NCBI GenBank assembly: GCA_037179335.1
Contig: JAKZHN010000030.1
Coordinates: 372,001-436,000 of the forward strand
DNA: 64,000 bases
Source: Cyclaneusma minus
Lineage: Eukaryota > Ascomycota > Leotiomycetes > Marthamycetales > Marthamycetaceae
Direction of reading: 5' to 3'
The notes beneath the pieces were generated by a model, which ran no database searches, was not told where the DNA came from, and was given only the letters and a program-made list of their open reading frames with translations. A program made the position numbers and the translations under genes. Positions 24,069-36,069 of this stretch are shown here, in pieces (position 1 is the first letter of the stretch; each line of letters begins with the position of its first letter).

Positions 24069-24450
24069 CTAGGATGACTTGTCTTCAAACTGATCCATCA
24101 GCCGATGCACGTCTTCGGTCTTGAACCTGTGCATCAGCTTGCTGGCCTTCCCCGAGAGCCCAGCTTGCTCTTCCCCCCGCTCAGCCGGGCTGACATGGAT
24201 CTGCAAAAGCATCAGCCTACAAATCGGTGACTCGGTTGACAAAGATCAGACGAACCACAGGGGTATCGAATTCATAGAGGTTCTTCCAGGCGGAGCCCTC
24301 GGGCTTCATGACATCGATTTCTCGATACAGGAACGGCCGGGTGTCCCAGACGTTGGACAGGACTTGCTTCGCATCGGTACACAAGGAGCAATTGGCGCGA
24401 GTAAATAGGGTGATCCTGCAGGCTTGCAGCAGGCGGAGTGTCGGGTGCAT
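24069..24450 (-). CDS. Glutaredoxin-like (thioredoxin-fold) small protein
   Basis: 108 residues from exons 24450-24256 and 24200-24069. The fold signature is RITLFTRANCSLCTDAKQVL with a CSLC redox pair at residues 21-24, followed by a strand with REIDVMKPEG and a cis-Pro loop DTPVIHVS that is formed only after splicing of the 55-bp intron. This is the family of yeast YDR286C and human C5orf63, small glutaredoxin-like proteins without assigned function. The intron donor is GTTCGT, weaker than others here, but the junction restores the conserved loop. The MHPTLRLLQACR start could hide a short mitochondrial signal. Confidence 0.88.
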
Positions 24451-24678
24451 GTTGAGGCTTTCTTGCGATTTCTTTACGATTTGTGACTGAGACAGACTGA
24501 TAGCTCTAGACAGCTGCCAGCGGCAGACTCGCGAAACCAACCCGAAGCGGCGTTCTTTGCGGCAACTAATCCTAGTACAAGACGGCAGAGTTGCGTGAGG
24601 TACATGTATAAATCGACGTGGTTGTAGGAGGATTGAGCCATTCATGTGTTTTTATATCGAACCCATTTCGGAAAACTA

Positions 24679-24766
24679 ATCGTGGGCCCTTTGTTTTTCC
24701 CACCACTGCGTGGTGGGTGTAAGCAACTAATGCCGAAGTAAGCAATCTGCGTGTGGCTAAGCTTAA
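24679..24766 (+). repeat. Left terminal inverted repeat of the DNA transposon
   Basis: Begins ATCGTGGGCCCTTTGTTTTT and contains the hairpin CCCACCACTGCGTGGTGGG. It matches the inverse complement of 32520-32607 with mostly C/T and G/A differences. Confidence 0.85.
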
Positions 24767-26323
24767 TTTGCCATATCCATTGAAAAATTATTTTTGATAT
24801 TATATTATTTATTAAATAATAAAAAGTTTTTTTTTAAAAAATACAAACTTAATTAATTACTGCTTTTTATATTTTAATAAAATCCTTTCGTAATTAATTT
24901 ATATTATTTTCAAAATTTAAAAAAATAATTTCATTCCCTTTATTTTTATTATTGCTTTTAATTTAATTTCCGGCGCTCAATTGGCTAATATTATATAGGA
25001 GCGCGTTATTATTTATGCTATTATTCAAGGCCTTCGGAAATTCCGAAGCTTTTTAAGCTTTATTTTTAATACCATTATTAACCATTACCAGCTTTTTTAA
25101 ATTTATTAAATCCTTTCTTTTATCCCGCTATAGCTAATCAAATTTTCGCTGCTTTAATTTCTATTTTTGCTAAAGTTTTTAAAGCTTTTTTATATATTCT
25201 ATTGTTTTTAATTAAGCCAACCGCCAAATTAATATTTATTTAAAATTTTCGAGCTTTTCGATTTTTTGTTTTTTTTTTCCTTTTTTTTTCCTATTGCTTT
25301 TGATTTTTTGCTTTTTTTTCTAAAGCTTTTTTATATTTTTATTGTAATTCTTTTAATTTTTAAGCTTTTTTTTATTATATTATTTTATAGCTTGGAAAGC
25401 ATAAGCTCCAAAGGCTTTAAATTTATTTAAATATTAATAATTTTAGGCTTTATTTTTTTAGCCAGGTTTTTTTCCCTTTGCTTAATAAAAGTATTAAAAT
25501 TTATAAGCCGCTAATTTATTATTGCCTTTTTAAAAAGCTTTTTTATTGCCCGCTTTTATTGCTTTATTAATTTCCTAATAAATAAAAATATTTTTTTATA
25601 TAATTTTTGATTTAATTGCTTTTGGAATTTAATAGCCTTGCAAGGCTTAATAAAAATTTATTTAAAGCTGGTTTTTAATACCGTAAATAATTTAAACTTT
25701 TTTCCTGCTAATAGATCCGGGATTTTTAAAAAAGGCTTTTTAATATTTATAGGCTATAAATTAATTTTTTAAAGGTATTTTTAATAATTTTTAAAATACT
25801 TTTTAAAATAGCTTTCAAATTAATAAAAACATATATATATTATAATTTATTCCCCCGTTTTGCACTTTTTAATAATCGATTGCTTATAATAATGCTTATA
25901 TAAATCAAAGATTTTAATATTAAATAGCTGCGCAAAATAAATAATATACGGCTTTAATATTTAGGGCCAAATATTATATTTAATTATAATATTATAGATT
26001 TTTATAAAAAGAATAAAGGCTAGCGCTATTAAAAATCATTTTTTTAAGGATTATATTTTTTTATTAAATATTTAAAATGGTATTTTATTTAAAAAGCAGC
26101 AAATTTAATATTAATATAGCAAATTTTTAAAAGCTGCAAATTAATATTATTATTTAAATTGTTATTATATTACCTTAATATAATAAATTTATTTTTAAAA
26201 ATAATTATAAAATTAATAGCGCAGCTGGCAATTAAAATATATTTAATTAATATTATAAAATTGCAATTTTTTAAATGGTTAAAGAAAAATTGCATTATAA
26301 TTAATAATTGGCTAATTGGCTAA

Positions 26324-26505
26324 TGTATTGAAGTGAGCTCCTGGCGGTGCGGGGGTTACGGGCCATTTACGGGACCCATTTATTACGTGGGTAAGCGAGA
26401 GCTATATATATAATACCATTTTCTATAATTGTAAAATCCCTTTTTTTAATGCTTTTAAAAACAATCTTTATCTATATTAAGATTTTATAAATTATAATTT
26501 TTAAT
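26324..26505 (+). repeat. 5' LTR of the copia element
   Basis: Starts near GTATTGAAGTGAGCTCC and holds GGGGGTTACGGGCCATTTAC and GTAAGCGAGAGC. Matches 31564-31750 in the same orientation. The exact ends are blurred by RIP; the right end is approximate. Confidence 0.75.
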
Positions 26506-29500
26506 GCAATAATTTGCATTTAATAATTCCTTTCCGAAAATTAAAAAATTAATAATAATATTATATAACTTTTTTTACCAGCTAATAATAAATGCTAGAT
26601 TCAGCAAAAACTCTTTAATAAATTTAGTAATAAATTCTAAAATTCAGCTTAGCAATAAATATAAGCCTAGCTTAGCAATAAATACAAGCTTAATATATAA
26701 TATTATAGCTGCGCCATTTTTATTTTTATTTTTAATTTTTAAAAACTTTTTTTTAAATTAATTTGCAGATTTTCTTTCTTATCGCTACTAATTTTTTAGC
26801 TAATATTTAATTAATTATTTAAATATATTATAAAACATATTACCTTTAAATTGAAGCGTATTATATTAAATTTTAGCCAATAAAAATATATTTAACGGGC
26901 CAAGGCCTATAATATATTAAAAACATAATTATATACCAATACGCTTATAAAAGAATTGTTAATTGAATTTTAAATATTAATACTAATAGAAATACCATTA
27001 TTATAAAGATTTTCTATTTTAAATAAAATATAAATAAAAAGGCCTTATATATAATATATATCTATTTTAGCTTTATAAAAAAGTAAACAAATTGTTAATT
27101 TTTAAAGCTTTGCAATAAAATAAAATAAATTAGGCCGCAAATATATTATTATTTTTAATATAATAATTAATAGCTTTAAATAAAAGCCCAATATAATTAT
27201 GAAAAAAAGCCTAGACTAAAATTTTTATTTTTTATTCTAAAAAACTTTAATCAAATTTTAATTATACCGCTATTTATATTAAAAGAAAATTGCAGCCTTT
27301 TTTTATTTTTATTTTTTAAATATAATATTATAATGAATATATTAAGCTATTCTTTTAATGCTTAAAAAAAGCTTTTTTAGTTTTAGAATTTTATTTTTTT
27401 TCATTTTTACCAAATTTAATAAGGCCGCTTATATTATTAATAGTAAATTAAGTCAATTATTATATTAATACTAGGCCGGCAATAATAATAATATTGGCGC
27501 GCAATTTAAAAATTCTAAAAGGCTTTTTATATATATTTTTTATAATAATAAAATTTATAAAATTTGCAAATACCTATTTTTTATAGCCGTTTAAAAATTT
27601 ATTTAGAATATTTTAAAGCTTAAAATTATTAAACTCGCTTTTTTTTAAAAAAAAATGCAAATAATAAGCAATTTTTATTTTGGAAAAAGATATATATAGC
27701 TTATATTATTTAAAATCTTATTGGTATTAGCAATATTTTTAAATTTAATTAAATTGCCGATTTTAAGGCTATATTATATATAATTAATTTTTTCTTGCTT
27801 TTTAAATATATATAATTTTGCTTTTAAAAGGCAATAAAAACAAGGAAAAAAAATTGAATTGGTATAATTATAATAAAAAATAATAAAAGATAATAAAAGA
27901 TAATATAAATTAAAAAATATGCTTTATATTTTTGGCCTTAATATAAATTTGCTTTTAGGCAAAAGAATTTATTAATAGGGATTTTTTAGCTTTTTTTTTT
28001 ATATATTTTAAAAATTGTTATTTAAAAAAATTAGGAAAAGCTTTTTAGCTTTAAAATAATGCCTAAATAATATTGCCGGCTGCCAAGAAAATTCCTGCTG
28101 CAAATATATTAAAAAATCCAATTTATTTAGCTTGTTAAATATTCCGGCTGCTATAATATAAAATATAATATTAATTATGTTATAATATAGTATATTAAAT
28201 ATAATATTCGCTATAATATAAAATAAGCCAATTTTTAATATATTATAAAAACTTTAATATAATATAGCTTTTAATATAAAATAAGGCTTTTAATATAATA
28301 TAATATTATAGCCAATATTAAAATCCATTTTAAAGCTATTTTTAAAAACCGGTTTAAAGCTTTTTAAAAAACGCTAAGCTTAAATTAAAATTAAAGCAAT
28401 TTAAAAAACGGATTGCAAAAAAGCTTAATAGCAAGCTATATAAAATAAATACGCTTTATATTATTAAAACTATATTTATTTTAGCCTAGTAAAAATTAAT
28501 TGTATTTATATCATTATTAATTTTTAAAAAAAAATTAAAATCCCGTTTTTATTTTTTAATTATAAAAATTGCAATATTGGTAAAATATAAAAATAAATAT
28601 TTAAAAAATGAATTAATTATAAGCTGGAGACGCTAAAGCTAATTTATATTAATATTGCTAGTTTTTTTTATTTAATTTATATAGTAATAAATGGCTTTTT
28701 AAAATTATTAATAATCGTATATATAAATTTTGGCTTTTTGCAATAAAAAATTATATAAATATATATAGCATTTTGTTTTCCTAAAAAAAAAGGTTAAATT
28801 AAAAATTGGCAAAAGATTAAAAAAGGTCCGATATAATAATGTTGGCAAGCTAATTAAACAAATCACTTTTTAAATTTTTGTAAATAATATTAAGCTTAGA
28901 ATTATTATTTCCTATTTATTCTAGCAAAATAAAACGGTTAAAAAGATTATTTAAATTGCTAAAGCTTATATTTCATTTATATTAAATGATGCTAATTTTT
29001 TCAATTAAATTTTAATTAAAGGCTGCTATAGCTAAAGTATATATTTAAAATAAAACCAAAATCGAATTTGAAATTAATGGCTAAATTATTAATTTTCAAA
29101 AGGCATGGATTAGCAAGCTTTTCAAAAATAATATTTATATTTAAAATTGCAAAATATAGGCCTATATTAATTATAAAAAACTTTTGAAATATAGTTAAAA
29201 AAAGTTATTTCCGCAATCCCGTAAATATATTTTTATTAGATATAATTTCAAAATTATATAATAATATAAATCCTATTATCCAGATTTTAGCAAAATAATG
29301 TATAAAATAATAGTAAAATAAAATAAAATAATTAAGAATGGTATTTTTAATTTAAAGCTTTGCAATAATTCCTATAATTTCTAAGGAATTTCAAATAAAT
29401 TATTTAATAAATATTATATTAGCCAATTTATTTGAGCTAAGCAAAAAGCTAAAAAGCCGGTTTTTAAATAAATTTATTTTAAATTTAAACCGGTAATTAA

Positions 29501-30084
29501 AACTGCGCTTAATATAATAGTTTTTATCCAGAATTTTTTAAATTTTTATAAAAAATATAATAATATTATTTTGCACCCCGAATTTAATACCTTTGGCAAT
29601 TATACCAGCCCGTTATTTAATTTTTTTAAAATTATAATATTGGTTAAATTTTCGATAAATAAAAATATTAATATAATTAATTTTTCCAAAATTATAAACA
29701 GCTTTATAAAGCTAAATAGCGCCTATATTGCTATAATGTTCTTTTTGGTATAAAGCCGGTTTTTAAAATTAATGGTTACAAATACCCAAAACGCAATATT
29801 ATTAAAGCTAGGATGTGCAAGCAAGACCGTTTTTTTAAAAAATTTATTGCAGCTATAATAATTAAAAAAAACAACGATTTATATAAATTTAAAGCTGCTT
29901 TAGCTATTATTAAAATAAATTATAGAATTTTTATTTTAGAAAATTATAAAAAAGCCATTTTTAATCCATTATATAAAAATCAATAATAAAAGGTTATTAT
30001 ATATAATTTTTTTTATCAATAATATCTGGATTAAAATTGCTATAAATACCGCCTTTAATTTAATTTTTATAAAATAAATTTTTA

Positions 30085-30520
30085 TTATTAAAATGAACCT
30101 TAATAGCGGGATTAATAAATTTAAAGCTTAATTTATAGCCAGGAATTTTAATTAAATTTAAGGCCAAGATTCTTTTAAAAAAATATAATTTATATTTTTA
30201 TTTTTATTTTTTTTGGCTATTATAGTATAAAAAACACCTTAAATACTATTATTTCGATATTAATAGTACCTTTATAAAATTTATTTTCCGCAAGCTTTTT
30301 TATTTAGCTTCGCTTAAAAATATTATAATTTAATCGGGAAATATTTTCCAGCTTAATAAAAAAAGAATAAGCTGCCCGGAATTAAAATCGGCTATTTAAA
30401 TTTAAAATAATTAAATTTGGATTTAAGCAAAGCTTTAGCAATTTTTATTTATTTATTTACAAAATTACCGGCATGCTTAGTTTAATTTATATTAATAATA
30501 TTATTACCGCCGTTAAAATA
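30085..30520 (+). pseudogene. Copia reverse transcriptase remnant
   Basis: Read in frame near 30091 the translation is KMNLNSGINKFKA, stop, FIARNFN, stop, I, stop, GQDSF, the pattern of the copia RT motif with internal stops where Arg/Gln codons would be. Near 30484 the frame LIYINNIITA occupies the place of the YVDD box. Non-functional. Confidence 0.65.
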
Positions 30521-31563
30521 ATTGCTAAGCTTAATTAATTTTATTTTTGATTAATAAATTAATTTATTACCAAAAATCCAAAAAAAATCCAAAAAACATC
30601 TTTCATATAAGAATTATCCGGGATAAAGGCTCCAAATTTATTTAAATTAATTAAAAGCAATATATTAATAAATTTTATAATAAATTTAATTGTCTAATTA
30701 AAAAAATTATTTATATTTGATATTTATAATAAATAATACTAATATAATAGCATTATTAAAAAATAATAAAAAATAGGCCAAATTAAACCCCTATTAGCAA
30801 AAGTTTGGCAAGCTTATATTTGCTATAATGCTTATTTAATTAAATATTTATTTTATAGCCGGAAAATAAATATAATTTATATTTAATTTATATAAATATT
30901 ATAATACCGGTTTAATATAATTATTTCGCTATTTTAAATTAATTGTAAACCGCAAAATTAAATAAAGATTAAATAAGCTGGATATTATTAAAAACCAATT
31001 TAAGATATTTAATAATATATTTTATAAATTATTTTAAATTGCTAAAATACTAATAAATTTATTGCAATATTATTTAAAAAAGCAAAAATATATAGCTATA
31101 TTAATTTGCAAAGCTAAATATATTATTGCAATTATTAATATTAAATAAAGCTAATAGCTTGAATAAATATTTAAAAATATAGGCTATAATAAGCTAATTG
31201 GTGAAAATCCGTATTATATTAATATAAAAAATAATAATTAAAGTGCTATTGCTTTAATTAAAAAATTCTAATTTTATAAAAAATTCAAATATATTAATAT
31301 AGCTTACCAATTTATATATAAATTGGAAAATATAGGCAAGTAGCAAATTACCTATATATATATAAAGAATATAATTGTCAACGGATTTATTAAATTATTT
31401 TTAAGGGTTTAATTTAAAAAATTTAAAAATATATTAGATATAAAAAACTATTTTAAATAAAGGATTTTTTAAAAAAAGGAGATATTTTAATATAGCTTTG
31501 GAAAAGCATTGGAATAAAGAAAATGCTGGTTATATTTACAAATTGTTATAAAGCTTAAAAAAA

Positions 31564-31750
31564 GTATTAAAATAAGCTTTTGGCAATACGGGGGTTACGG
31601 GCTATTTACGGAACCTATTTATTATATAAGTAAGCGAGAGCCACGTATATAATATTATTTTCTATCATTGTAAAATCCCTTTTCCTCCTTAATGCTTTAA
31701 AAAAAGGATTTTTACCCACGTTAAATTTTTTATATAATTCTAATTTAATA
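31564..31750 (+). repeat. 3' LTR of the copia element
   Basis: Starts near GTATTAAAATAAGCTTTTGG, then GGGGGTTACGGGCTATTTAC and GTAAGCGAGAGCC. Compared with the 5' copy most differences are C/T or G/A in both directions, so each copy was mutated separately. Confidence 0.75.
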
Positions 31751-32519
31751 ATAGCAAATTTATATTTTTATTGGATTTATATATTTAAATTTTGAATAAA
31801 AAAACAATTAATGTAAAAGCCGGTTTTATTAGGGTTTTAAATATTTTAAGGCTTGAATGTTTTTTATATATAGCTTATATTTTTAATAAAATATACGCAA
31901 AATAGGCCTATATTGCATTTATTGGCAAGCTAAAAAAAGCCTTTTTATAATTTTGCTTTAAATTTAATTATTTAAAATTTTAAAAATAAAAGATATTTGG
32001 AAAAGCTTTGCAATTGCAAATATTAAGCCGCTTTGGCTATAATATTATTAGCAATAATAAAAAATAGGTTTTCCAATATTTAATATTCTAAATAATAACT
32101 TAGTATATTTTTTTATATTAATATAAAATATTAATTATACCCGCTATTTAATAATAAATTATATTGCGAATTTTTTTATAAGCGGCGCGCAAAAATATTA
32201 TATAATATTTTAAACCGTTTGGCGACTTTTTTATATATAAGCTTTTCCATGCTATTTTTGAAATTATAGAAATTAATAATATATTGGTAATATTGCTTGG
32301 TTTTCAGATTTTTTTACTATTCTTTTTTAATTTATTGCTTTAATTTTAGGGCTAATAATGTTGCAGGAGAAATTATAATAAATATAGTAATATTGGGTGG
32401 TAAATAAGATTTGGGAATAGTTTTAATATAATTGGATTTAAATTTTTATAGTGCAGAAATAATACGAAAATGCAATACGCGCCGTCTATACTTACTAGCG
32501 ATTATTAAGGGATTTCGGA

Positions 32520-32607
32520 CAAGCTTTAGCTATATGCAGGTTGCTTATTCCGGCGCTAATTGTTTACACCCACCACGCAGTGGTGGGAAAAACGAAGGGC
32601 CCACGAT
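32520..32607 (-). repeat. Right terminal inverted repeat of the DNA transposon
   Basis: Reading inward on the minus strand it begins ATCGTGGGCCCTTCGTTTTT and has the same 19-bp hairpin. Alignment with the left copy extends to AGCTAAAGCTT before identity fades. Confidence 0.85.
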
Positions 32608-32882
32608 TACTTCCCAGGCTGACCCTCCCCTAAACAGGCCCTGTCTTCAGGCTTGCGGAATTTCAAGCGACATGCACAACATTGATGCACAATCCCTGCT
32701 ATCAGCTGAACTGCCGGCCATCACCGCCTTTCTGCTTGTCAATTCCGCATCGTGCCCCCATTTCAAAAAGACATGGAATCAGCTAGAATCTCGACCACAT
32801 AAACCGCCCTCCACTGCACTCTGTTCAAACAGCAGCCATTCTTCCGCGTCACCTCCAGCTACCGAAGCTCCGAAGCTGCAAA

Positions 32883-33984
32883 ATGGCCCAGAAATGTGTC
32901 CACCAAGGCTGCGGCAAGCTGTTTGCGAATGAGGATGAAGAGTGCGTCTACCATCCCGGTCCTCCAATCTTCCACGAGGGTCAAAAAGGTAATTTGCGCC
33001 CCTATGCTTCTCCAATCCGTACAGCTTCCAAAGCTAACAGATCGTCTGAAAAAGGTTGGAAATGCTGCAAGCCCCGCGTCCTAACCTTCGACGAATTCCT
33101 CACCATCCCGCCCTGCACAACCGGCCACCACAGCACCACCGAGCACCCAGCCAAACTCGAAAAGAAAGAACACGATCCCTCCCTGACGCCCTCTGCCGAT
33201 CCATCTGCCGATCTACCTCCCGCACCATCTCGCGCCCCCGTCGCTGCTCCCTCCGCGCCAGCTACCCCACCGCCCGCCGCAGAATCTGAAGACGACGATC
33301 CAGCCTTCGCAATCCCCGACGGCAAGACCTGCAGACGCAAAGCATGCGGTGCGCAGTACAAGGCTGGCCAGGCCCGCGAAGACGAGAAGTGCGTGCACCA
33401 TCCTGGCGCACCCATTTTCCACGAGGGAAGTAAGGGCTACACTTGCTGCAAGCGGCGCGTGCTGGAGTTTGACGAGTTCATGAAGATTGAGGGCTGCAGA
33501 ACAAAAGAGAGGCATCTGTTTGTTGGGAGCGGGGGCAAAAATGGAAAGAATGGCGCCGGGGGAGAGGAGATTGTGGATAGCGTTAGGTATGATTCTCCGT
33601 CCTTGAACATGACTTGGGATAGGGGAAGGCATGCTAATGCTTGATTTTTGTGCTTGCAGACATGATTTTTACCAGACGAGCACGACGGTCATAGCCAGCT
33701 TCTTCTTGAAGAAGATTGATAAGGAGAAGGCGGTGGTAGACTTTTCGGCGTCGAATGAACTTACGCTAGATCTGCCGACGACGGACGCTCCTCCAAAACG
33801 ATACAAGACGGTGGTGCCCCTTTTCGGTTCGGTGGACAAGGAGAAGTCGTCGTTCAAGGTCATGGGCACCAAGTTGGAGGTCGTGTTTGCGAAGGCAGAT
33901 GGTGCTTCATGGCCAACGCTGAGGAGTGACGAGCGGAGGACCGGAGAAATATTGCAGGTTGGCCGGGCTGGTAAAGCGACATGA
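32883..33984 (+). CDS. CHORD- and CS-domain protein (RAR1/CHP1/melusin-type HSP90 co-chaperone)
   Basis: Zinc-binding HSP90/SGT1 partner. Exons 32883-32988, 33055-33586 and 33660-33984 give 320 residues. CHORD-I lies at about residues 5-62 (CVHQGCGKLF, YHPGPPIFHEG, WKCCKPRVLTFDEFL) and CHORD-II at 128-189 (CRRKACGAQY, HHPGAPIFHEG, YTCCKRRVLEFDEFM), joined by a Pro/Ala/Ser-rich linker. A CS (p23-like) domain follows from about 212 to 305. The architecture equals animal and fungal CHORD proteins; plant RAR1 lacks the CS domain. Intron 1 (66 bp, no stop) interrupts CHORD-I between HEGQK and GWKCC, so retention would insert 22 residues into a zinc site. The gene starts 275 bp from the end of the RIPped transposon, but its own sequence shows no RIP. 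Confidence 0.94.
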
Positions 33985-34187
33985 TCACCCTAGAAACAAG
34001 AATAGAAGAATAGAATTGCATCGTCCGGCAATTTTTGAGCCATAAGGCGCAACTGAACAAAAGGATTGATCGAGAATGAAATGAGTAGGAAGTGCACTCA
34101 ACCTGCGCCTTGATTTTGACCCAATCAGTATCATAAACTAATACTCCCGCTCTTCTCCACAAATTGCCCCTGTATCCCCCCTATAAC

Positions 34188-35474
34188 TTACTCCATCCCT
34201 TCCATCAAGCTTACTTTGTCAAGAACCATGCCTTTTGCCCCTATCCACTCCCTCAGAATTTCCCACTCTTCACCCTCCTCTTCACCCCTCCGCCAAGGCT
34301 CCTTAAATCCCCAAGCCTGCGCGATCCAATCAATCGCCGCCCTCTCATCCTCCCTAATCCACCTGTATCTCAGAGGCATCCCCAACGCCCACGTCACACG
34401 CACCATCTGATCATTCGCCGTCGCCAGCGCGACCCAGCCAATGGTCCCCGTAAAGCCCAGATAGCACATTATGCCTATCGTCGCCACATTGGTCGCTTGC
34501 TGCGGATCAACTATTGTCTGGTACTCTCCGTATTTCATAGCTATCACATATGCCACGCCAGGCAACAGCGAGATGGCTCCGAGAGGTAGTATAGCTTCGC
34601 GGATGAACTTGGCACGGTGGAATGCTTTCATGCTGTATGTCTTATCCACGATTTCCATAGCGATATTCAAGTCCCGGGCCTGGATAGCTACGTCAAGAGC
34701 GCGGCTGGCTGTTTTGGGCGCCACAGCACTCTTTGGAGCGTCTGGGTTGGGCGTCTGGTATTTAACGGGATTCGAGTCTTGCAGCGGATAGGGCTTGGTG
34801 GAGTATAGTGTGAGCACTTCGGGCAGTGTCTCTGGCTTTCCCAGAACGGCTTGCAGCTCGACATAGTCGTGCAGCACTTCTGGTGAAATGAAGACCGTCT
34901 TGTGTAGAAGCAGCTCGTACGCTAGCTTGGACAGCTCGTTGAAAGCGGATTGTATGGTCGCATTGAGGCTCTGCTGGGCCTGTTGTGTCTTGGCTGTTCG
35001 CGACTCGTCGAGTGAGAGCAATGCTGAGGCGGCCGTACTGCTCTTTTCCGAGGCCGAGGAGCCTTGTTCGGGGTTGATCAGGGTCTCGGCGAGGGCTTTG
35101 CAGTATCTTAAAAATTCGCAGATGCCTTCTTCAGACGGAATAGGTTCTGTTAGAGCTCTATCGCGGAGCTGTCTTGCGGTTGCTAAGTCGCCCTGGATGA
35201 TGTTTCGGACATTCGGCTGCTGCGTCTTGTCTGGTCGAGTTGCTGTTGCTGCTGGAGCTGCCTTATGCGACGCATTTCGTGCAAACCGTGTGATGCTGTT
35301 TGAGGGATATGCTCGTTGGGGGTCGATGGAGAGAGGTCGGTATGGTCGTGAAGCGGAGGTATTTGTGAGGGCTGCGATTCGATGAATTGGCTGGGCGCGA
35401 TTCATTTGCCTGGCTGACATGAAGTTGCAAAGTTGGCATACGGGCACCTGGGGGCGAGGCATGGTGGGCGGCAT
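34188..35474 (-). CDS. Mitochondrial membrane protein, unknown function
   Basis: Single exon of 428 residues when started at 35474 (MPPTMPRPQVPV); alternative Mets follow at 35462 and further in. The first 70 residues or so are rich in Arg, Ser and Ala and almost free of acidic residues (for example ITRFARNASHKAAP), typical of a mitochondrial presequence. A helical middle domain follows, then two hydrophobic segments near residues 305-330 (LPLGAISLLPGVAYVIAM) and 340-365 (IGIMCYLGFTGTIGWVAL), and a conserved-looking tail (MPLRYRWIREDERAAIDWIAQAWGF). This suggests an inner-membrane protein with two spans. I cannot name the family. Convergent with the CHORD gene, stops about 200 bp apart. Confidence 0.82.
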   Translation of the reverse strand: MPPTMPRPQVPVCQLCNFMSARQMNRAQPIHRIAALTNTSASRPYRPLSIDPQRAYPSNSITRFARNASHKAAPAATATRPDKTQQPNVRNIIQGDLATARQLRDRALTEPIPSEEGICEFLRYCKALAETLINPEQGSSASEKSSTAASALLSLDESRTAKTQQAQQSLNATIQSAFNELSKLAYELLLHKTVFISPEVLHDYVELQAVLGKPETLPEVLTLYSTKPYPLQDSNPVKYQTPNPDAPKSAVAPKTASRALDVAIQARDLNIAMEIVDKTYSMKAFHRAKFIREAILPLGAISLLPGVAYVIAMKYGEYQTIVDPQQATNVATIGIMCYLGFTGTIGWVALATANDQMVRVTWALGMPLRYRWIREDERAAIDWIAQAWGFKEPWRRGEEEGEEWEILREWIGAKGMVLDKVSLMEGME

Positions 35475-35840
35475 GGTTGCGATTCGACTGTTGTTGTGGG
35501 GTTTGACGGGATTGGGGGCAGACTCTGAGTTGACTGAAAAGAAGCCAGACGCCTCGGATCCCAGTTGTAACATGGAAGCATTGACAAGCTAGCTCTAGCA
35601 GGCCGCCGCTATCATCTATGAACCTTTCCAATCATTGTGACAGTTCCTGATCATTATTGGGGGTAGTTTTAATTATTAGGACAATTTGCAATTACCTTAA
35701 TATTTACTAATAATATTAATTAAATCCAGCAATACTCTAGAGTACATGTAGCTTTAATATCACCCACTCGCTGAGCTTTGTGTAACGCAGAAACTAAGTA
35801 CGACATGATTAAAGAGCGCATGTTTCCTGACGACTACCTA

Positions 35841-35990
35841 GACTCGTGGTGACAATCCTTCTGATTCTGAATTCTGTACTCACCCTGGACCTTTGAAATG
35901 ACTAGGAATATTCCCAATAACCAAGAATATCTCCAGTGATTGAGGGTGCTTTAAGTGTAAGTCGTAACTGAGCGCACAAGAATTGTCGAG
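35841..35990. mobile_element. Short MITE-like element (about 150 bp)
   Basis: The left end is GACTCGTGGTGACAATCCTT; the right end, inverted, is CTCGACAATTCTTGTGCGCT. The interior has two GGAATATTCC-type units at 35898-35945. The left end is shared with 19421-19500. Confidence 0.6.
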
Positions 35991-36069
35991 TTTTACAGCC
36001 AGGGAACATAGGATCGTTACTCAGAGAATTGTGCGGGCTTCGTGAATCATTAGTTCAATTCAGCGCCCT

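Larger units (their letters stand above)
26324..31750 (+). mobile_element. RIP-degraded Ty1/copia-type LTR retrotransposon, nested
   Basis: Two direct repeats of about 180 bp, 5.2 kb apart, bracket a stop-riddled interior. The copia class is inferred from pol remnants: a block at about 30085-30180 reads like the copia reverse-transcriptase N-terminal motif with RIP-type stops, and a block at 30484-30515 matches the YVDD active-site region with Asp codons changed to Asn. Their position near the 3' LTR fits the copia order (integrase before RT). An A-rich purine tract just before the 3' LTR could be the polypurine tract. The element is inactive. Confidence 0.75.
24679..32607. mobile_element. 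RIP-degraded DNA transposon with long TIRs, carrying a nested copia element
   Basis: A 7.9-kb AT-rich block is bounded by near-identical inverted repeats of about 88 bp and flanked by TA on both sides (24677-24678 and 32608-32609), which fits TA target-site duplication by a Tc1/mariner/pogo-type element. Without the copia insertion the element is about 2.5 kb (24679-26323 plus about 31751-32607). The interior has lost nearly all C and G, is full of TAA/TTA codons and keeps no long frame, as RIP produces. No transposase motif could be read. Confidence 0.85.

Noticed and set aside
29571..29753. 60-codon frame inside the AT-rich island
   Set aside because: Chance open stretch in RIPped DNA; Ile/Asn/Lys/Phe-rich composition follows from AT content.
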